Made by a program: the position numbers and the translations under genes
Notes under the pieces: model-generated
What the model was told of the DNA's origin: nothing
Databases searched by the model: none
The model's input: only the letters and a program-made list of their open reading frames with translations
DNA from: Rhodobacter viridis
GTDB lineage: Bacteria; Pseudomonadota; Alphaproteobacteria; Rhodobacterales; Rhodobacteraceae
Direction of reading: 5' to 3'
Assembly (NCBI RefSeq): GCF_003217355.1
Contig: NZ_QJTK01000012.1
Coordinates: 42,332-106,331, forward strand
DNA: 64,000 bases
Shown here: positions 56,485 through 63,341 of the stretch, piece after piece
Numbering within the stretch: position 1 is the first letter of the stretch
How the letters are laid out: each line of letters starts with the position of its first letter

Positions 56485-57648
56485 ATGACCGGCGTACCCG
56501 CATATAGGCTTGTAATTGAAGGCGAGACGTCGCGCTTCGACGCCGCCTTGCGTCGGGCCCTTTCGGACGCGTTAGAGCCCTTCGGCTTGAAGCTTGACGA
56601 CGAAGTCGCTTTGGATTTTGCATCGCAATCACTTGCAGCCGCTATGCCCGGTGATGCAAAAGTCGTTCTCTTCTTCGGCAGCCACGCAGTCCGAGCGACC
56701 GCCAAGCCGATGGTATCCGCAACTGACTTGTTAATACCGATCGTCTCCGATCTATCCGCATGCAGTTCAGAGCTGCCGCCGGAGGTGGCCGCCTTCAACG
56801 CGCTTCAATATGGAGGCAATTCGGATACGCAGGCGGAGGCGCTCGCCTCAGCCGTCCTCGAGACCTTGGGCCTGATGCCCGCCAAGCGGCGCATCTTTCT
56901 GAGCTATCGTCGCACTGAAGCGCGTGATGCGGCGTTGCAGGTCCATGACGCACTACTTGCTCGCCAGTTTAGCGTCTTCCTTGACACACACGAGATTCGC
57001 TATGGAGGCCGCTTTCAGGACGCACTATGGCACCAGCTCAGTGACTGCGACGTACTGCTGATGCTCGATACAACGGGCTACTTCACAAGTCGCTGGACAG
57101 AAGAAGAATTCGGGCGTGCTGGGAATATGCGCCTTGGTATCCTTCGTGTAGGCTTCCCCGGCGTGGCCCCGGCACCCGCAGCGACGCTCACAACGACGGT
57201 TGCCCTCTCCGACGTCGATCTCGACTCGGACGGACGACTGTGTGGCACTGCAATCGATCGCATCGGAGATGCATTGGAACGGTTCCGCGCCCGAAGTGTA
57301 GCAGCGCGGCTCGACAACATGCTCGGAACACTTCGACTCGCCGTCGAAAAGCGCGGCGGAACGATCAGTAACCCGGGGCCTCTCAAACGAGTCTCGATAA
57401 GCCTTCCGCGTCTAACGCTCGGCGAAAACGCTGAACTGACCGTCTATCCCGCGGTCGGTGTTCCCACCTCGGACGCTGTTGAGCGAATCGCCAAGCACGC
57501 GGATGCCGAGTGCGCACTCCTCTATGATGGCCAGAGCCTTCTTCAAAGCTGGATCGATCATCTTGAATGGTTTGCCGGGGGCATCGAGCGGTTCCGTTGG
57601 ATACGCGCCGACAATCCGGACCCGATGCTCAAGGAGCTCCAACGATGA
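56485..57648 (+). CDS. TIR-domain protein, TIR-SLOG pair 1
   Basis: A 387-residue protein. Residues 1-130: N-terminal alpha/beta domain (AKVVLFFGSHAV, LLIPIVSDLS). Residues 136-226: TIR domain (RIFLSYRRTEARDA, VFLDTHEI, then SRWTEEEFGRA) with the catalytic Glu at about 208 in a W-x3-E setting, as in NAD-cleaving bacterial TIRs. Residues about 280-387: a C-terminal domain ending in a DGQSLLQSWIDHLEWF..RFRWI block. The stop overlaps the SLOG-like gene (ATGA). The TIR at 62076 has the same three-part plan; an ungapped 91-residue TIR alignment made by eye gives 34 identities. Probably an NAD hydrolase or cyclase in phage defence (inference). Ribosome site weak (GAAAGG). Confidence 0.85.
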   Translation: MTGVPAYRLVIEGETSRFDAALRRALSDALEPFGLKLDDEVALDFASQSLAAAMPGDAKVVLFFGSHAVRATAKPMVSATDLLIPIVSDLSACSSELPPEVAAFNALQYGGNSDTQAEALASAVLETLGLMPAKRRIFLSYRRTEARDAALQVHDALLARQFSVFLDTHEIRYGGRFQDALWHQLSDCDVLLMLDTTGYFTSRWTEEEFGRAGNMRLGILRVGFPGVAPAPAATLTTTVALSDVDLDSDGRLCGTAIDRIGDALERFRARSVAARLDNMLGTLRLAVEKRGGTISNPGPLKRVSISLPRLTLGENAELTVYPAVGVPTSDAVERIAKHADAECALLYDGQSLLQSWIDHLEWFAGGIERFRWIRADNPDPMLKELQR

Positions 57649-58250
57649 GCGACCGCGGTGCAATATTTTTGTCGGCGAGCGTACCGCAACCAGACCGGCG
57701 CGGGTTTGAGAGCTTCGATCCAGTACTCGCATGCTCGGCCATTCACGCTTTTGTGGAAGTTGTGCTCGGTCGACGACTTCTTGTCTGGGGTGGACAGCCG
57801 GCGATCACGCCGATTATTTGGGAAGCTGCGCGGCGGCTCGATGTTCCATATGAGCGCAGTGTCCTTCTGTATCAAAGCGCATTTTTCAGAGACCGTTATC
57901 CGGAGGCGAATCTACGGTTTGATAACTGGGAAGAAGTACCTGCAGTGGAAGGCGACATGCACGCGAGCCTTGCGCGAATGCGAGCACGGATGTTCAGCGA
58001 CCGCCCCTTCGAAGCAGCGGTCTTCATTGGCGGCATGGAGGGAGTGATCGACGAATTCGACGCTCTGCGGAAAGATGCCCCGGGGGCTCGGCTAATCCCG
58101 CTGCCTGCCCCAGGGGGCGTATCGCGCGAACTCTTTGAGCGTGTGGGTAGCTTGCCAAGTGAGATGCGCACGCGAACAGACTTCACGTACTGGCTCTATC
58201 GGCTCCTCGAGATCGCCCCGTCTGAGCCACGAGTAATGGCGGACCTCTGA
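57645..58250 (+). CDS. SLOG-like nucleotide-binding protein, pair 1
   Basis: A 201-residue Rossmann-like protein. IFLSASVP at the N-terminus (7-14), LLVWGGQPAITPII (45-58), YQSAFF (76-81) and AVFIGGMEGVIDEFDAL (125-141) are the ordered strands and Gly-rich loops of the SLOG/LOG superfamily. SLOG domains bind nucleotide ligands; in Thoeris ThsA a SLOG domain senses a TIR-made cyclic ADP-ribose. Here the SLOG protein stands free and is translationally coupled to a TIR gene, with no SIR2 or membrane effector attached. It may sense or consume the TIR product. The exact SLOG subfamily is not determined. Confidence 0.75.
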   Translation: MSDRGAIFLSASVPQPDRRGFESFDPVLACSAIHAFVEVVLGRRLLVWGGQPAITPIIWEAARRLDVPYERSVLLYQSAFFRDRYPEANLRFDNWEEVPAVEGDMHASLARMRARMFSDRPFEAAVFIGGMEGVIDEFDALRKDAPGARLIPLPAPGGVSRELFERVGSLPSEMRTRTDFTYWLYRLLEIAPSEPRVMADL

Positions 58251-58549
58251 ATTGGCGATGTCGATCATTGCTCAGATCTAGCTCTGACCTTTACTCGCGG
58301 GTGGCCCAACTGCGCCGCCTGCCCCCTTGCCCGGCGTGATCCGGGGCGCGGATCTCAAGCCGAGGGCTCCGCGCCCGGCGCGCTTGCCCAACCCGAAACC
58401 GGCCACTATCAACCCCAAGGACTCTCGTTATGAACGAGGGACGACCGGGGGGCAGGTCAATCGAGGTGCCAAAAATAGAACATTTTGACTTGAAATGACC
58501 GACTGGCATTACCAAACTTCTTTCAGCGGTCCAATTGTCGGAGGCTAAG
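58251..58549. other. Gap between TIR-SLOG pair 1 and the ThsB-like gene
   Basis: A GC-rich left half (about 58300-58400) contrasts with an AT-richer right half that should hold the promoter of the ThsB-like gene. A minus-strand open frame here lacks family resemblance and is probably leftover mobile DNA. Confidence 0.35.
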
Positions 58550-59038
58550 GTGTCGGCACAGAAAAATGTTTTCATTAGTCATCATCACGACGATGATAGA
58601 CATGTGGACAGCTTTCAACGCATGCTCGGTCGTGGTGACTATTATGTGCGCAACTCCTCGGTACGCATGAAACCGGCCAACGAGCGGCGCGTGAAGGAGG
58701 GCCGCGTTAGTGAGAACACTATCAAGCGGCTCCTACGTATGAAGATGCGTTGGGCATCGACGGTGGTTGTTTTGATTGGCCCAAAGACACACACACGACC
58801 TTGGGTGAATTGGGAGATCGAGCAGGCCCACAAGCTCGGAAAACGCATCGTGGGTGTATATCTTCACGGTGGGACGGAAGCAAACGTGCCGAAAGCACTA
58901 GATTATTACGGTCAGGCCATCGTTAAATGGAAAACCAAGGGCATTGTAGATGCGATCGAGGGGAAGAACACCCGTTTTGAGAGTCCCTCGGGGGACCTGC
59001 GTCAATCAGTTCACGCAATGTCGACGTCGCGCTGTTGA
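58550..59038 (+). CDS. ThsB-like TIR protein
   Basis: A 162-residue single-domain protein of the ThsB/DUF1863 TIR family: NVFISHHHDDDRHV at the N-terminus, a Y-x-V-R-N-S-S strand (YVRNSSVRMKPANERR), and THTRPWVNWEIEQAHKLGKR, with the catalytic Glu at about residue 89. In Thoeris such proteins turn NAD into a signalling cyclic ADP-ribose isomer after phage recognition. Start at GTG 58550 (GGAGG five bases before); an upstream in-frame TTG has no site. The stop overlaps the next start (TGATG). No ThsA gene follows; the partner is an Nmad2-domain protein instead, which is unusual. Confidence 0.88.
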   Translation: MSAQKNVFISHHHDDDRHVDSFQRMLGRGDYYVRNSSVRMKPANERRVKEGRVSENTIKRLLRMKMRWASTVVVLIGPKTHTRPWVNWEIEQAHKLGKRIVGVYLHGGTEANVPKALDYYGQAIVKWKTKGIVDAIEGKNTRFESPSGDLRQSVHAMSTSRC

Positions 59039-59724
59039 TGGTAAAGAAGAATGCTGAGAGTGTGTTTGTTTACGTCGTTGCGCGTGACTTTGGGTTCGCT
59101 CCGAACCCTTTTCACGGCTTCTGCACCCTCGCATGCTGCAAGCCAAGAATCCGAGCAGTCGCACAGACTGGCGACTGGGTATTTGGTGTAGCGGGCAGTG
59201 CACTAACGGAACCCGGTCACTGCATTTTTGGCATGCGCGTAACGGAAACACTGACTTTTGATGAATATTGGTTGGATCCTCGGTTCGAGGTGAAGAAGCC
59301 ACTTCGGAACGGCAGTCGCGTGATGATGTTGGGCGACAATATTTATCATCGACAGAATGACGACGCAGCATGGCAGCAAGAGGATTCACACCATAGTCAT
59401 CCAGATGGATCTCCCGATGCGTCCAATATCGCGACCGACACGCAGGCAAATCGAATTCTGATTTCTGAACAATTCACGTACTTTGGTGCTTCGGCGCCAC
59501 TAATTCCTGGCAACATTTTGGCTTCAATCGGGTATAGCAATGGACGGAACCATCGCAGATTTGCGACGCAGGCCGCAGAACCCCTGTTGTCCTGGTTCCA
59601 AGCAGAAGCTCGCCGTACGGGCAGCCCAGTAGTCGATGACCCGTTTCAATTCCGGATGAGTTCTGCGAGATTCTCGAGCGGGTCCAACAAGATCATTGAT
59701 GAGGTGGTCGAGAGCTATGACTGA
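59038..59724 (+). CDS. Nmad2-domain (nucleotide-modification-associated) protein
   Basis: A 228-residue protein that fits the Nmad2 family as I recall it: FVYVVARDFGFAPNPFHGFC, CCKPRIRAVAQTGDWVFG, FDEYWLDPRF, GDNIYHRQ and a DSHHSHPDG block. Nmad domains were defined by their frequent linkage to base-modification genes and are predicted to act on or read modified nucleotides; no biochemical activity can be read directly. The first codon shares a base with the ThsB-like stop (TGATG), so the two are surely co-translated. The thymidylate-synthase-like gene 3.4 kb to the left may belong to the same theme. Confidence 0.75.
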   Translation: MVKKNAESVFVYVVARDFGFAPNPFHGFCTLACCKPRIRAVAQTGDWVFGVAGSALTEPGHCIFGMRVTETLTFDEYWLDPRFEVKKPLRNGSRVMMLGDNIYHRQNDDAAWQQEDSHHSHPDGSPDASNIATDTQANRILISEQFTYFGASAPLIPGNILASIGYSNGRNHRRFATQAAEPLLSWFQAEARRTGSPVVDDPFQFRMSSARFSSGSNKIIDEVVESYD

Positions 59725-59807
59725 AAATGGGTGATGGAGCGTGAGACGGCGGCGTATCGTGGCGGGTGTCCAAGCCTGCCAGAACTTCCAAAAGGAACGA
59801 TACGCCT

Positions 59808-60226
59808 ATGTCTGACGATACCACGATCACCCCGCTGCGCCAGCCCGGAAGCATCCTCGATCCGCTGACGGAGATCGGCCGTGAAGGCGCGCGCCAAATG
59901 CTGGCTGCGGCGCTGAAGGCGGAGGCGGCCATCCGGGCCTGCAGGTAGACACCGTCCGCCCAGATATACACGTAGCGGCGGGCCGAGAGATCGCGGCGCT
60001 GCCAGCGGTCGTAGTCTTCCTGCCAGCCCGCGGTCAGCCGTGTGACGACGCCCGGAGACAGGTTCGGTGCGTCGGCCCCGAGGAGCGCGCTCAGGGCATC
60101 CTGGAAATCCCCGGTGGAAACGCCGCGCAGATAAAGCACCGGCAGCAGTGCATCGAGGCTGCGCGACCGGCGCGCCCATCGTGGCAGGATGGCCGAGGTG
60201 AAGCGGATCTTCTTCTCGTCCGGCAC
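59808..60226. mobile_element. Rearranged IS256-family fragments (head-to-head pieces)
   Basis: The first 45 or so residues of an IS256-type transposase (SDDTTITPLRQPGSILDPL, EIGREGARQML) are encoded on the plus strand at 59808-59945. An internal part (SLDALLPVLYLRGVSTGDF, RRYVYIWADGVYLQ) is on the minus strand at about 60226-59940. The opposite orientations show an inversion after insertion. Neither piece is functional. Confidence 0.75.
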
Positions 60227-60262
60227 GCCCTTCGTGTAATGACCCAGCAGAATCTGCTCAGG

Positions 60263-61084
60263 TTAAGCCGCTAATCTGAATGCCTCGACAGGCGTTCGCA
60301 TGGCAAGGGCCTGATGAGGGCGGCGGTGGTTGTAGAAGCTGATCCAGTCGCCGATGACGCGGTTGGCGTGCTGGATGCTCTCGAAGCGGTGCCGGTGAAT
60401 GCATTGCTCTTTGAGCGTCCGAATAACGCGCTCGACCATGCCGTTTTGTTGCGGGCAATGTGGGGTGATGAACTCCTGTTTCAGGCCATAGCTGCGGACC
60501 AGCGCCGTGAAGTGGCGGCTTGTGAAGATCAGCCCATTGTCAGACCTCAGGAGGAATTCCCGATCGACCCGGCCAAGCGTTCCGAACCGGCTGATCAGGG
60601 CGTGCTCGAGCGCGGCGCTGGCGGTTGTGGCCTTGCCCGAACGTGACAGGTGCCAGCCTAGGAGTTCGCGCGTGTGGCAATCGATCACCAGAGCCAGGGA
60701 CGCCCAGCCGTCCTTGCCGGTCCAGACCCGCGCCAGATCCGTCGACCAGCGCTCGTTCGGCGCGGTGGCGACCGAGGGCACCGCCTCGATCCGCGGCCGC
60801 ATGCCAATGGCGCGCTTGCGGACCTGCCAGCCCTTGAGCTGAAAGACCCGCTGCACCGTATTCTTGTTGAACCCGAGCAACCAAGCAACGGTGCGATAGC
60901 CGAACGAAGGATTTTCCTCGATCATCGCCTTGATCGGGACCGCAAACCGGTCATCGACTTTGGGCGCTGCTTTGGTCGGCTTGTAATAGACCGTGCGCCG
61001 CGGCACGCCGAACCAGGTGCAAAGCTTGGTCAGCGGCACGCGGAGGCCATCGGCCAGAAGGCCCTCATGGAGCGTCCGGATCAA
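60263..61084 (-). CDS. IS3-family transposase OrfB (rve integrase core)
   Basis: A 273-residue DDE transposase subunit: HTH_21-like start (YRTVAWLLGFNKNTVQRVF), then the rve core with first Asp in ERWSTDLARVW, second in LRSDNGLIFTS, and Glu in NGMVERVIRTLKEQ. All three catalytic residues are present, so the element looks active. It starts at a TTG overlapping the orfA stop; in IS3 elements the working transposase is usually an OrfAB fusion made by -1 frameshifting at such an overlap. Confidence 0.93.
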   Translation of the reverse strand: MIRTLHEGLLADGLRVPLTKLCTWFGVPRRTVYYKPTKAAPKVDDRFAVPIKAMIEENPSFGYRTVAWLLGFNKNTVQRVFQLKGWQVRKRAIGMRPRIEAVPSVATAPNERWSTDLARVWTGKDGWASLALVIDCHTRELLGWHLSRSGKATTASAALEHALISRFGTLGRVDREFLLRSDNGLIFTSRHFTALVRSYGLKQEFITPHCPQQNGMVERVIRTLKEQCIHRHRFESIQHANRVIGDWISFYNHRRPHQALAMRTPVEAFRLAA

Positions 61085-61398
61085 TTGCCGTCCTCCCGCT
61101 CCATGAGGGCCGCCAGCTTTTTTCGGGCACGCAGTTCCAGCATCGCCTCGCCATAAGCTTCCTGCAGATCCTTGAGCTGCTTTTCGTATTGCTCGCGAAT
61201 ATCGAGCGGGTTGGCACGTAGGGAATTCTCCATGCCCCGCTTCGCGTCCTCGACCCAGCCCTCGATCTCGGAAGGTGTCAGGTCAAACGACCGGCTCGCC
61301 TCGGCCACCGTCGTCTTGCCCTGAATGATCTCGATCACCAAGGCTGTCTTTCGCTTCGCCGTCCAACGTTTGATGCTGTCGTCCATCGTCATACTCAT
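61081..61398 (-). CDS. IS3-family transposase OrfA
   Basis: A 105-residue helix-turn-helix protein (KRKTALVIEIIQGKTTVAEA, then LTPSEIEGWVEDAKRGME) with a C-terminal leucine-zipper-like coiled coil (YEKQLKDLQEAYGEAMLEL). It binds the element ends. The ATG at 61398 is nine bases after GGAG; a GTG two codons upstream is too close to the site. It overlaps orfB by four bases. Confidence 0.9.
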   Translation of the reverse strand: MSMTMDDSIKRWTAKRKTALVIEIIQGKTTVAEASRSFDLTPSEIEGWVEDAKRGMENSLRANPLDIREQYEKQLKDLQEAYGEAMLELRARKKLAALMEREDGN

Positions 61399-61587
61399 TG
61401 CCACGTTCTCCTTTGTAGCATGAGCAGGATTTCACTGGGTCGATACATTCGCCCTGTCGCGCACCTTCTGGCGCTGCACCGGGACAGCTCCGATCCCGGT
61501 CTGGATTTCGCGCTCGGGGCCGGTGCCATGGCGGACGACACGCTGCCGGCCGTCGTGCAGAAGCGCGTCGGCAAACTGCGCGACGAA

Positions 61588-62016
61588 GCTGAGGTTGCAG
61601 ACCTCGGCGGCGCGCAACCCGGCACCATAGGCAATGCCGAGCGCTGCCCGATACTTCAGCCCCGGCCCGGGGGCCGCCATCAGGATGTCGGAGACCTCCT
61701 CCACGCTGAACACCACCGGTAATCGACGCGGCTCGGGCCGGAACTGCATGAACCGCTTCATGTCCTCGCGCCCGCAGGTCATGCCGAAGAAGAACCGCAG
61801 CGCCACGATGCGCGTGTTGAAGGTCGACGGCGTGACCCCGGCATCGGTCATGTGCAACTGGTACGCGCGCAACTCCTCTGGCGTGGCGGTGTCGGGGGAG
61901 CGGTTCAGGAAGCGGGCGAAATCCTTGATGGCACGGATGTGCGATTTCTGTGCTTTCTCGCCCAAGCCTTCGCGCCTATGCGGCCGAAGGTTGTCTTCAA
62001 AATTCGAACTCGCCAC
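61588..62016 (-). pseudogene. N-terminal fragment of a tyrosine recombinase
   Basis: Reads as a core-binding domain (KSHIRAIKDFARFLNRS, STFNTRIVALRFFFG) and the start of a catalytic domain with the first Arg (AYGAGLRAAEVCNL), as in integrases that accompany transposons. Homology stops at about 61588; the frame stays open to 61432 with unrelated sequence, and the H-x-x-R and Tyr blocks are missing. It was probably truncated by the neighbouring IS3 insertion. Confidence 0.7.
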
Positions 62017-62075
62017 GACCGTGCAATAATGTCATCGTGTTCCCGTATTTGAATATGCAGTACGCTGGGGGAGCT

Positions 62076-63341
62076 ATGCCGCTGCAACAGGGGATCCAAC
62101 TGATCGTCACCGTCGCGCAGACCGGGGTAGGTTATCACTGTTATACCTTTGATGGTCTGGCGCTGCCGCACCCCGTGCTAATCCAGTTCGAGCATGTCGG
62201 CTCCGCCTCCGCGAGCAGAGACATGGACCAGCTGGCCGCTGCGCTCCTCGCCGAATTGCAGGGCAGCATCTGTGCCAACCGTCTGCCAGCGCCCTGCGGA
62301 GGTTTAGCGACAATTTGCCACGCGTTGAGAGAGGCGGACTGCCAAAAACTCCTAGTGCTCGTCGGAGACGATTTCACCGCCGCCGTGCCCAGCACTCTCG
62401 CTAAGGACTGGTTTCAGACCTCGGGCAATTTCCAAGTACTACCGGTTCTCCCTGACACTGCGCGGCCACGCGCGCCCATGCTGCTTTCCGGCCCCCTGAG
62501 CGCGATAAACGTCGCCTTCTGGAGCCAAGGAATTGAGGAGGCCCTCCCCGCTGTGTTCCAGGTCGCGGGGATCACTGCGGCGCAGCCGCGCATTTTCATC
62601 AGCTACCGTCAAACGGACGTGGCCGCGGCTGCGATCCAGCTATTCGATGTATTGTCGCACGATGGCTTTGACGTTTTCCTCGATCACTTCCGGGTGCCGC
62701 CAGGTGTCAATTTCCAACAGCGCCTGCGCCAGGAACTCGGCGACAAGGCAATGGTCCTCGTCCTAGAATCGCCGAATCTGGCGAGTTCGCGATGGGTCGC
62801 CTTCGAGATTGCTGAAGCCCGGGCCAGCGGGTTGGGGCTTGCCGCTCTCAACTTCTCTGGCGCGCCGTTGATGGCTGGCATCGACCCGTCACTGCGCCTT
62901 TTCCTGAATGCAGCCGATATCGCGGCTGGCGGTGAAATTGAAAATGCGGCGCTCGGCCGAGTCCGGGCATTTGTACGCAGTCAGCATGATAGGGCATTGC
63001 TGAGACGGCGTATCTTACTCGAGCAGTCTTTCGAGCAGGCGGTCGTGCAGGCTGGCGGACGCCTGCCGCAGCGCTTTGCCAACGGCTCATTCCGCATCGT
63101 TGCACCGACCAAGTCCTACCATGCCTGGTTGACGCCGCGCCCACCGGAGCTTCCGGACTACCATCGTGCATACGGCGCGACGTTGCCGGGGACCGAGGCC
63201 GTGATCATTGGCCTGTCGAATTTAATGGAGGTCTCGCGTCAGCGTCAGCACGAATGGCTGGCTGGACTTTGCAACATGACCCTCATCGATGAGGGTATGA
63301 TGGCGCGCGCGGTTGGAGACATGGTGAGGGGCACTCTATGA
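62076..63341 (+). CDS. TIR-domain protein, TIR-SLOG pair 2
   Basis: A 421-residue protein with the same plan as the TIR at 56485. Residues 1-165: N-terminal alpha/beta domain (QKLLVLVGDDF, FQVLPVLPD). Residues 172-262: TIR (RIFISYRQTDVAAAA, DVFLDHFRV, SRWVAFEIAEA), catalytic Glu at about 244 aligned with Glu208 of the first protein. Residues about 310-421: C-terminal domain ending in an EAVIIGLSNLMEVSRQRQHEWL block that matches the end of the other TIR protein. The stop overlaps a second SLOG-like gene (ATGA). Start at ATG 62076 because GGGGGAG lies just before it; upstream frame to 61950 is antisense to the recombinase fragment. NAD-cleaving defence role is inferred. Confidence 0.85.
   Translation: MPLQQGIQLIVTVAQTGVGYHCYTFDGLALPHPVLIQFEHVGSASASRDMDQLAAALLAELQGSICANRLPAPCGGLATICHALREADCQKLLVLVGDDFTAAVPSTLAKDWFQTSGNFQVLPVLPDTARPRAPMLLSGPLSAINVAFWSQGIEEALPAVFQVAGITAAQPRIFISYRQTDVAAAAIQLFDVLSHDGFDVFLDHFRVPPGVNFQQRLRQELGDKAMVLVLESPNLASSRWVAFEIAEARASGLGLAALNFSGAPLMAGIDPSLRLFLNAADIAAGGEIENAALGRVRAFVRSQHDRALLRRRILLEQSFEQAVVQAGGRLPQRFANGSFRIVAPTKSYHAWLTPRPPELPDYHRAYGATLPGTEAVIIGLSNLMEVSRQRQHEWLAGLCNMTLIDEGMMARAVGDMVRGTL

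Larger units (their letters stand above)
60241..61441 (-). mobile_element. Apparently intact IS3-family insertion sequence
   Basis: A 1201-bp element bounded by imperfect inverted repeats: GACCCAGCAGAATCTGCTCA at 60241 and, reversed at 61421-61441, GACCCAGTGAAATCCTGCTC. It holds orfA and orfB on the minus strand. Left flank is IS256 debris and right flank is a recombinase fragment; no clear target duplication is seen, so flanking deletion probably followed insertion. Confidence 0.88.

Noticed and set aside
56485..59724. Standard Thoeris (ThsA-ThsB) operon
   Set aside because: A ThsB-like TIR is present, but no SIR2, Macro or transmembrane ThsA-type effector is encoded in the window; the partners are SLOG-like and Nmad2 proteins.
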